In this document: piece after piece, positions 9,719 to 17,120 of the stretch
Numbering within the stretch: the first letter of the stretch is position 1
Layout of the letters: the number at the start of each line of letters is the position of its first letter
Source: Gemmatimonadales bacterium
GTDB lineage: Bacteria > Gemmatimonadota > Gemmatimonadetes > Gemmatimonadales > GWC2-71-9
Assembly: GCA_030601605.1 (NCBI GenBank)
Contig: JAUVTI010000004.1
Coordinates: 1-32,768 of the forward strand
Length of the DNA: 32,768 bases
Direction: 5' to 3'
The notes under the pieces: model-generated
Seen by the model: the letters and a program-made list of their open reading frames with translations, nothing else
What the model was told of the DNA's origin: nothing
Database searches by the model: none
Position numbers and translations under genes: made by a program

Positions 9719-10750
9719 TTAGGTGCCTGAATAGTACCGCCGCACCACCGCCTCCGCAGGCTTCCCCTGGGGGGTGAAGTCGCGCTCGTAGTCGGTGTCG
9801 GATCGGGCGTCGGGCCGCCACTTCCACCAGTAGAAACCGGCGAACCACCGCTCCCGCCATAGCGCGTCGAAGGCCGCCTCGTAGGCGCTGGCCTGGAGCT
9901 CCCAGTCGCGGGCGCCCGAGATCTCCCAGTTCCAGGGATGGACCGTCGCACCGCCGTGGGACTTGTAGCCTATCTCGGTGAACAGCACTCGCTTGCCGGC
10001 GGCTGCGCTCACCTGGGCCAGTCGGTGCCTGATCGGAACCCATGCTTCCCGCAGCCGGTCGCTGCGTCCCGCAGGATCGTCCGCTCCACCCGGATCGGCG
10101 AGCTCGAAGTACGCCTGCACGCCGATCAGGTCGAGGGCGTCCCACCACGGGACCCGATCGTAATCGTCCCAGTTGGCCGCGTAGGTGAGCCACCCGCGGA
10201 AGCTCTCCCGCGCGGACGCGATCGTGCTGCGCCACTCGGACTGGCGGTGCACCGTCCCGCGGAGCTCGGTGCCCACGCTCAGGCCCACCGCGCGCATCTC
10301 ATCGGCCAGTTCGGCGTAATGCAGCAGGAAGTCGCCGTAGGACGCGAACCACGCCTGCCACGCGTCCTCATCGTCCATTCTCACTTCGCCGCGCCAGTGC
10401 CCGTCCACGAAGTCGGACAGCGTGGGCAGGAGCAGCACCCTCAGCCCCGCGTCCCGGGCCATGCGGCCCGTTGCCAGCAGCCCCTCATCGGTGAGGGACC
10501 AGTCCGTGTCCTCTCCCGCGTATCGCAGCACCACGGGATCGGTGTGGCGCCGCATGTATCCGAATGAGAACAACGCCAGGTGGGTCGCGCCCAGGTCGGC
10601 GAGGGCCGCGAAGTCATCGCCCGAGGGCCTGGTGCGGTACGCGTCGAATCCGATGCCGCGCTGCGGTCCCGGCGCGGGAGCCAGCCGGCCGCGGCGCGCG
10701 CAGGCGAGGGCGAGCGCGCCTGCGGAGGCGATGAAGGTGCGGCGGCGCAT
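9719..10750 (-). CDS. GH113-like TIM-barrel glycosidase, predicted Tat/lipoprotein
   Basis: MRRRTFIASAGALALACARRG (twin-Arg then lipobox-like LALAC). The body includes LSVGTELRG, LIGVQAYFEL, VLFTEIGYKSHGG and GFYWWKWRPD. Confidence 0.72.
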   Translation of the reverse strand: MRRRTFIASAGALALACARRGRLAPAPGPQRGIGFDAYRTRPSGDDFAALADLGATHLALFSFGYMRRHTDPVVLRYAGEDTDWSLTDEGLLATGRMARDAGLRVLLLPTLSDFVDGHWRGEVRMDDEDAWQAWFASYGDFLLHYAELADEMRAVGLSVGTELRGTVHRQSEWRSTIASARESFRGWLTYAANWDDYDRVPWWDALDLIGVQAYFELADPGGADDPAGRSDRLREAWVPIRHRLAQVSAAAGKRVLFTEIGYKSHGGATVHPWNWEISGARDWELQASAYEAAFDALWRERWFAGFYWWKWRPDARSDTDYERDFTPQGKPAEAVVRRYYSGT

Positions 10751-10833
10751 GGGTCGAATCAATCTAATCTCAACTGTAACAGTCGGTTACGCTCGCTATG
10801 GCTTGACCTCGGTCTGCGACCGGACGATTCTTC

Positions 10834-10839
10834 TATACT
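10834..10839 (+). promoter_or_regulatory. Possible -10 box (TATACT) for the downstream Cys/Met PLP gene
   Basis: TATACT 21 nt before the GTG start. No well-spaced -35 box is visible. Confidence 0.35.
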
Positions 10840-10860
10840 GGACTTTGCGGGAGGGGAGCG

Positions 10861-12234
10861 GTGGCGAAATACTACAAGGAACGCGTGAGCGGCAAGATAA
10901 AGCAGCAGCCCGAGACGATGATGATCGGGGACAAGAAGCTGCAGCCGGAGAGCATGATGATGAGCTACGGGTACGACCCGTCGCTCTCCGAAGGGGCCAT
11001 CAAGTGCCCCATCTTCCAGACATCGACTTTCGTATTCAAGAACTCCGAGGCCGGCAAGGCGTTCTTCGAGATCGCCCTGGGGCTGCGCGAGCAGGGGCCC
11101 AAGGAGGAGATGGGGCTCATCTACAGCCGGCTCAACAACCCGGACCTGGAGATCCTCGAGGACCGGCTCTGCCTGTGGGACGGCGCCGAGCTCGGCGCGG
11201 CGTTCCAGAGCGGGATGGCGGCGATCGCCACCTCCCTGCTCACCTTCTGCCGGCCGGGTGACGTATTGGTGATCAGCCAGCCGCTGTACGGGGGCACCGA
11301 GTACCTGATTCACCACTACCTCCCCGAGTTCGGGATCGAAGTCGTGGGCTTCCCTGCGGGTGTGCCCACGGCCGAGATCGCGGAGAGCGTGCGAGAGCGG
11401 GTCGCGGGCCGCAGGGTGCCCGCGGTGCTGAGCGAGACGCCGGCCAACCCCACCAACGGCCTGGTGGACATCGAGGGCGCGGTGGAGCTCGCGCGCTCGC
11501 TGGCACAGGGCGGCGAGCGGCCGGTGGTCATGGTAGACAACACGTTCCTGGGCCCCGTGTTCCAGCACCCCCTCGAGCACGGCGCCGACCTGGTGATCTA
11601 CTCGGCGACCAAGTTCATCGGAGGCCACAGTGATGTGATCGCCGGTGCGTGCGTCGGCCGGCGAGAGGTGGTGGAGAAGATCCGCACGCTCCGGACCTTC
11701 ATTGGGACCGCGGCGGGACCGTGGACCGGCTGGCTGCTGATGCGCAGCCTCGAGACGCTCAAGATGCGCATGACCGCGCAGATGAAGAATGCCCAGTACG
11801 TGGCACGCTTCCTGAGCCAGCATCCGAAGATCAAGCACGTGAACTACCTCGGTTTGCTATCCGAGGACGACCCGATGATCGCGGTGTACCGCAAGCAGTG
11901 CGTGGCGCCGGGTTCCCTCATCTCGTTCGAGGTCGAGGGCGGGGAGAAGGGCGCGTTCCAGTTCCTCAACGCTCTCAAGTTGATTAGCCTCGCCGTGAGC
12001 CTCGGAGGGACCGAGTCCCTGGCGGAGCATCCGGGGACCATGACCCACGCCGACATAGACCCGGCGGAGCGCGAACGGCTGGGCATCACACCGGGACTGG
12101 CGCGCATCTCCGTCGGCGTGGAGCACTTCGAGGATCTGATCGCCGATGTTGGGCAGGCGCTGGACGCAGTCGGCAGCGCAGACGGCAAGGTGCCCGCCGC
12201 TGCTGGGCCGGAGGTTGTGAGGGCGGGGCGGTAG
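10861..12234 (+). CDS. Cystathionine gamma-synthase family / Cys-Met metabolism PLP-dependent enzyme
   Basis: GTG start after GGGAGGGGAG. CPIFQTSTFVF, YSRLNNPDLEILEDRL, VVMVDNTFLGPVFQHPLEHGADLVIYSATKFIGGHSDVIAG and VSLGGTESLAEHPGTMTH. Confidence 0.94.
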   Translation: MAKYYKERVSGKIKQQPETMMIGDKKLQPESMMMSYGYDPSLSEGAIKCPIFQTSTFVFKNSEAGKAFFEIALGLREQGPKEEMGLIYSRLNNPDLEILEDRLCLWDGAELGAAFQSGMAAIATSLLTFCRPGDVLVISQPLYGGTEYLIHHYLPEFGIEVVGFPAGVPTAEIAESVRERVAGRRVPAVLSETPANPTNGLVDIEGAVELARSLAQGGERPVVMVDNTFLGPVFQHPLEHGADLVIYSATKFIGGHSDVIAGACVGRREVVEKIRTLRTFIGTAAGPWTGWLLMRSLETLKMRMTAQMKNAQYVARFLSQHPKIKHVNYLGLLSEDDPMIAVYRKQCVAPGSLISFEVEGGEKGAFQFLNALKLISLAVSLGGTESLAEHPGTMTHADIDPAERERLGITPGLARISVGVEHFEDLIADVGQALDAVGSADGKVPAAAGPEVVRAGR

Positions 12235-12261
12235 GCCGCACTCGGGAATGGGTCAAACGAA

Positions 12262-12290
12262 ACGGCGGGAGGCCAGGTGCCTCCCGCCGT
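12262..12290. terminator. Likely bidirectional intrinsic terminator between convergent genes
   Basis: Perfect 12-bp stem acggcgggaggc / gcctcccgccgt with loop caggt. CCTTCTTT follows on + and TTCGTTT follows on -. Confidence 0.8.
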
Positions 12291-12312
12291 CCTTCTTTGG
12301 GGCTGGCGGCGG

Positions 12313-14193
12313 TCACTCGAACGTCGGGACGCCCTCCTCCTGCCACTGCAACTCGTTCGACATGACCCGCTGCGCCGTCTTGTACACCTTCACGTCGTCG
12401 TTGCTGAAGATCCCCTTCATCCGCGCCTCTATCCGGCGGCGCGACAGGCGGCAGAACGTGTCGGCCAGGTCGGTGGCCGTCTCCGCCTTGGCGCGCTCCT
12501 CCGGCGACTTGCTCGTCTTCATCGCCTGGGCCTGCGAGCACGTCGCGCTCATCGCGAACAGCTCCGCTCCTATCTCCACCATCCGGGCCAGGACGGCCTG
12601 GCGCTTCTCCAGCTTGGGCCCGAAGCGCACGATGGCGTGGAACAGCTTCCGTGCCAGCCGCCGTGATGCACGGTTGACGTAGCGCACGTGCTTCGCCAGC
12701 GATCCGAATTCGGCGTAACGCGGCCAGCGTCCCCATCCGATCCAGCGCGTCGGATACCACCAGGCGTAGTAGAGCCCGGCTCTCACGAGCGCGGCCAGCT
12801 TCGCTCCCACAGCGGCGTCCGGGTCGATTATCGCACCCGCCACCTTGAGGTGTGAGTCTACTGCCTCGCGCGCGATGAACAGGCGCATGATCTCGCTCGA
12901 GCCCTCGAAGATCATGTTGATGCGGAAGTCGCGCATGATGCGCTCGACGGGCTCGCCCACCTCGCCCCGTGCCTTGAGGCTCGGCGCGGACTCGTAGCCC
13001 CGCCCGCTGCGGATCTGCATCGTGTCGTCGATGAGTTCCCAGCCGCGCTCGCTGTTCCACATCTTGGCCATCGCCGCTTCCAGCCGAATGTCGAACCTCG
13101 CCTGGTCCGACATGTTCGCGGCCAGCTCCGCCACCGCCTCCATGGCGAAGGTCGTCGCCGCCATCCGGCCCAGGAGCTGCGCGACCGCGTCGTGCTTGCC
13201 GATGGGGTGACCCCACTGCACGCGTGTCTGGCAGTAGCGGCGCGCGATGCCGAGGCAGGTCTTGGCCGCGCCGACGGCCGCCGCGGGGATCGTGAGCCGG
13301 CCCGTGTTGAGCGTGATGAGGGACAGCTTGAGGCCCTTGCCCAGCCCCAGGAGAATGTTCTCCTTGGGCACGCGCACGTTGGTGAAGCACAGCAGCGCGT
13401 TCTCGATGCCGTGCAGTCCCATGAAGTGGCAGCGGTGCGTCACCTCGACGCCGGGCGAGTCTGACTCTACGATGAAGGCCGTGATCCTGTTGTCCGGGGT
13501 GCGCGCCATCACGACCATGACGTCGGCGATGGTCCCGTTGGTGCACCACAGCTTCTCGCCGTTGATCAGGTACGCCTCCCCGTCGTCGGTGAGCGTGGCG
13601 GTGGTCTGCATCCGGGCTGGGTCGCTGCCGACGTCCGGCTCCGTCAGCGCGAAGGCGCTGATCTCACCCGCCACGAACCGCGGGAAGTATTTCTGCTTCT
13701 GCTCGGGCGTGCCGAACAGCTTGAGTGGCTGTGGCACACCGATGGATTGGTGGGCCGACAGCAGCACGCCGACGGAGCTCTCGTAACAGGTCGCGAGCGA
13801 GATCGCGCGGTTGTAGATGGCCTGGGAGAATCCCAGCCCGCCGTACTCCTCCGGGATCTTGATGGCCATGCACTTGAGGTCGCCGAGCCCCTTGATGACC
13901 GATTCGGGAATCTTGTAGTCCCGATCGATCGCGTCGGCATCTACATTGGCCTTCAGGAACGCCGCGAGCTTGTCCATCCAGGGCTTGGCGCGATCCAGCT
14001 CCGCCTGAGGGATCTGTGGGTAGGGGTGAATCAGCTCGAGGTGCAGCCGGCCGTTGAACAGCTCCTTCACGAAACTGGGAGCGGTCCACTCCGTCTGCCG
14101 TGCCGCCTCTACGACGCGACGCGCCTCGCGCTCGCTGACGTGCTTGTCGGCCGCGGAAGCGGCCTCGTTTTCCTTGTCGGTGACGGTAGTCAT
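12313..14193 (-). CDS. Acyl-CoA dehydrogenase, long C-terminal extension (VLCAD/ACAD9-like)
   Basis: KIPEEYGGLGFSQAIYNRA, FALTEPDVGSDPARMQTTA, LINGEKLWCTNG, FEGSSEIMRLFIAREAV, followed by about 190 aa of extension. Confidence 0.94.
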   Translation of the reverse strand: MTTVTDKENEAASAADKHVSEREARRVVEAARQTEWTAPSFVKELFNGRLHLELIHPYPQIPQAELDRAKPWMDKLAAFLKANVDADAIDRDYKIPESVIKGLGDLKCMAIKIPEEYGGLGFSQAIYNRAISLATCYESSVGVLLSAHQSIGVPQPLKLFGTPEQKQKYFPRFVAGEISAFALTEPDVGSDPARMQTTATLTDDGEAYLINGEKLWCTNGTIADVMVVMARTPDNRITAFIVESDSPGVEVTHRCHFMGLHGIENALLCFTNVRVPKENILLGLGKGLKLSLITLNTGRLTIPAAAVGAAKTCLGIARRYCQTRVQWGHPIGKHDAVAQLLGRMAATTFAMEAVAELAANMSDQARFDIRLEAAMAKMWNSERGWELIDDTMQIRSGRGYESAPSLKARGEVGEPVERIMRDFRINMIFEGSSEIMRLFIAREAVDSHLKVAGAIIDPDAAVGAKLAALVRAGLYYAWWYPTRWIGWGRWPRYAEFGSLAKHVRYVNRASRRLARKLFHAIVRFGPKLEKRQAVLARMVEIGAELFAMSATCSQAQAMKTSKSPEERAKAETATDLADTFCRLSRRRIEARMKGIFSNDDVKVYKTAQRVMSNELQWQEEGVPTFE

Positions 14194-14365
14194 GAGACAT
14201 CCAGCGTGGACGTGGACGTACCGTGCGGTGGGAAACCCATCCGCCCCTCTCTACCCTTTGACCAATATAAGGAGGTCGCAGGTTCCCCGCGTTGACGGAT
14301 GGCGGTTGCGTCCTCGCGTGCGGCGAGGCAACATTCGGCGGCGGCATATCCCCAGGAATCCCGTG

Positions 14366-16417
14366 ATGAGACCAGCGATACTCTCCTGCCTGGCGGCGGC
14401 ACTCCTCGTTCCGGCACCGCTCCCGGCGCAGAACGGCGGACGGGCCATCACGATCGACGAGTTCCTATCGCTCGATCGGGTGTCCGATCCGCAGATCTCG
14501 CCCGACGGGCAGTGGGTGGTGTACCAGGTGACCACCACCGACCTGAACGCGAACAGCCGCACCAGCAACCTGTGGCTCGTACCCGCCCGGGGCGGCACCC
14601 CGCGGCAGATCTCGGGCGCCCGGCGCGGCGGCCGCCATGCGCGGTGGTCGCCCGACGGGGGGAGCATCGCCTACGTCACCTCCCGCGCAGGTCCCGCGCA
14701 GGTACAGGTATTCTCGATGACCCGAGGCCGCGCGCAGCGACTGGTGTCGCTCTCCACGGGGGCCGCCGGCGTGATCTGGTCTCCCACCGGAACGCATCTC
14801 GCCTTCGTATCCGACGTGTTCCCCGATTGCCCCGACGACGATTGCAACGCCAGGCGGCTCGAGGCAGCCGGCGAGCGGCCCAGCGGCGCGCGCGCCTACG
14901 AGGAGCTGCTGTTCCGGCACTGGACGACGTGGGACGACGGGCGGCGCAGCCACCTCTTCGTTGTCCCCGCAGGCGGGGGCACGCCCGTCGACCTCACGGC
15001 CGGGAAGCCGTACCACGTGCCGCCAGCGCCGTTTGGGGGCTCCGCCGACTACGCGTTCACGGCGGACGGGCAAGCGCTCGTCTTCACGGCCAAGGTCGGC
15101 GCCGACGGCGCCTGGCATACGAACACCGACGTTTATCAGGTGCCCCTGGAGGGTGGCGAGCTGCGCAATCTCACATCCGGACTGCGGGGAGCCGAACGGC
15201 ACCCGTCACCTTCGCCTGACGGGCGATCTCTCGCCTTCCTCTCGCAGGAGCGTGCCGGGTTCGAATCGGACAGGTGGCGTCTCATGGTGCGTGAGCTGAC
15301 GACGGGACGCGTACGCGAGGTCACGCGCGACTTCGATCGGTGGGTGTCCGACTACCTGTGGCTCCCCAACTCGCGGGAGCTCGTGTTCACGGCCCAGGAC
15401 GGCCACCGCAACGTGGTCTACCGGACCAATGTCCAGGGTCGTGTCGAGGCGCTGCTCAGGTGGGGCAACAGCTCGCAGCTGTCCATTTCGGGCGACGGAA
15501 ACACATTGGCGTTCGTGAACGACGCAATCGACCGGCCCGGCCAGGTCTATGCCTGGACGATCAACGCCGGGGGCCAGCCGCGGCGCCTCACCGAACTCAA
15601 CGATGAGTTGCTGCAGCAGGTGCAGATGTACCCCGCAGAGCAGATCAGCTGGGTTGGGGCTGACGGCAACACGGTGCGGGGCATGTTGGTGCGGCCGCCA
15701 CAGTACGAGCGGGGCAAGCGCTACCCGTTGCTCGTGCTGATCCATGGCGGGCCCCAGGGGGCGTGGCGCGACAACTTCCACTCGCGCTGGAATGCACAGA
15801 TGTTCGCCGCACCGGGATACGTCACGGTGCTGCTCAACCCGCGGGGCTCCACGGGGTTCGGCCAACGGTTCGTGGACCAGATCTCACAGGACTGGGGCGG
15901 CAGGGTCTACATCGACGTCATGGCCGGAGTGGAGCACGCCGCGCGACTGAGGTTCGTCGACTCGACTCGGATCGCGGCGGCGGGCGGATCATACGGCGGC
16001 TACATGATCAACTGGATCAACGGCCACTCCGATCGATTCGACGCGCTCATCAGCCACGCCGGGATCTACAACCTCGAGTCGTTCTACGGGGCCACCGAGG
16101 AGCTGTGGTTCCCCGAGTGGGAGTTCTCCGCCCCACCCTGGGAGAATCGCACGTACTACGAGCAGTGGTCGCCGCACCGGTTCGCGCAGAACTTCCAGAC
16201 GCCGACGCTGGTAATACACGGGGCTCTGGACTTCCGTGTGCCGGACACACAGGGGCTGGAGACGTTCACGGCACTGCGCCGTCAGGGCGTGCCGGCCCGG
16301 TTGCTCTACTTTCCCGACGAGGGACACTGGATCAACCGGCCGCAGAACCAGCTCGTCTGGTGGAGCGAGGTCCACGGCTGGCTGGACAGGTACCTCGGCC
16401 AGACCGCGGCCCAGTGA
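14366..16417 (+). CDS. S9 family peptidase (dipeptidyl/acylaminoacyl peptidase), secreted
   Basis: ATG at 14366 with signal peptide MRPAILSCLAAALLVPAPLPAQ. WD40-like propeller repeats, then LVLIHGGPQGAW, RIAAAGGSYGGYMINW, and DFRVPDTQG / DEGHWI. Confidence 0.94.
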   Translation: MRPAILSCLAAALLVPAPLPAQNGGRAITIDEFLSLDRVSDPQISPDGQWVVYQVTTTDLNANSRTSNLWLVPARGGTPRQISGARRGGRHARWSPDGGSIAYVTSRAGPAQVQVFSMTRGRAQRLVSLSTGAAGVIWSPTGTHLAFVSDVFPDCPDDDCNARRLEAAGERPSGARAYEELLFRHWTTWDDGRRSHLFVVPAGGGTPVDLTAGKPYHVPPAPFGGSADYAFTADGQALVFTAKVGADGAWHTNTDVYQVPLEGGELRNLTSGLRGAERHPSPSPDGRSLAFLSQERAGFESDRWRLMVRELTTGRVREVTRDFDRWVSDYLWLPNSRELVFTAQDGHRNVVYRTNVQGRVEALLRWGNSSQLSISGDGNTLAFVNDAIDRPGQVYAWTINAGGQPRRLTELNDELLQQVQMYPAEQISWVGADGNTVRGMLVRPPQYERGKRYPLLVLIHGGPQGAWRDNFHSRWNAQMFAAPGYVTVLLNPRGSTGFGQRFVDQISQDWGGRVYIDVMAGVEHAARLRFVDSTRIAAAGGSYGGYMINWINGHSDRFDALISHAGIYNLESFYGATEELWFPEWEFSAPPWENRTYYEQWSPHRFAQNFQTPTLVIHGALDFRVPDTQGLETFTALRRQGVPARLLYFPDEGHWINRPQNQLVWWSEVHGWLDRYLGQTAAQ

Positions 16418-16472
16418 TTCCGGATACGGCGCTGTCGGCAGAGGGGTACGACTCCCTATATTCGCTGGGATC

Positions 16473-17120
16473 ATGACCGCAGACGTCGAGGCACTCTATC
16501 CATCCCGATCCGGGGCCGGCGCACAGCTGGGGCGGCAGGTCTATCAGTACATAAACCCGCCCACCCTGGTGCTGGGGATCACTCCCAGCGGGGTGGAGGT
16601 CGCCGCCAACGTCGCCAAGGCGATGGGCTGCAAGTTCGACGTCATCGTCGCGGCCCACGTACGGCTCGAGGGGCTGGGCATCGTGGGAGCGCTGGCAGAG
16701 GACTCGGAGATCGTGTTGGACCCGGAGTTCCAGCCCCGGTTCGGAATCGTGGAGGCGCTGGACGAGGCCATCGACGCGGCCCGGCGGGCCATCAAGACCG
16801 AGCGCCTTCTGTTCCGCGGCACCCGCGAGCTCCGCTCGGTCGAGCGCCAGAACGTGGTCATCGTCGACGGCCACCTGACTACGGCCTGGAAGACGCTGGC
16901 GGCGGTCGAGGCCATCAAGGGCAAGGACCCTGCGTACATCATGATAGCTGCCCCCGTCAGCACCCAGCCGGTCCACGCGAAGATGCGCGCGCGGCGCCTT
17001 CAATTCGTGTGCCCGTCGGTCCTCATGGACCCGGCCGGACACCCCCGCCCATTTGGTGATCCACAGGATCCCAGCGCAGAGAGACTCCGCAGCATTGTGG
17101 TTGCACGCGAAGCGGCGTAG
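16473..17120 (+). CDS. Phosphoribosyltransferase-fold protein with a degenerate PRPP-binding loop
   Basis: LVLGITPSGVEVAANVAKAMGCKFDVIVAAHV...GALAEDSEIVL...NVVIVDGHLTTAWKTLAAVEAIKGKDPAYIMIAAPVS follows the PRTase layout, but VDDGxATGxT is replaced by VDGHLTTAWK. Confidence 0.75.
   Translation: MTADVEALYPSRSGAGAQLGRQVYQYINPPTLVLGITPSGVEVAANVAKAMGCKFDVIVAAHVRLEGLGIVGALAEDSEIVLDPEFQPRFGIVEALDEAIDAARRAIKTERLLFRGTRELRSVERQNVVIVDGHLTTAWKTLAAVEAIKGKDPAYIMIAAPVSTQPVHAKMRARRLQFVCPSVLMDPAGHPRPFGDPQDPSAERLRSIVVAREAA

Noticed and set aside
10803-10839. TTGACC ... TATACT as a complete sigma70 promoter
   Set aside because: The spacer is 25 nt, too long for a standard promoter. Only the -10-like box is retained, with low confidence.
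15258-15267. GGTTCGAATC, a tRNA T-loop-like sequence
   Set aside because: It lies inside the S9 peptidase reading frame and I found no matching acceptor or anticodon arms.
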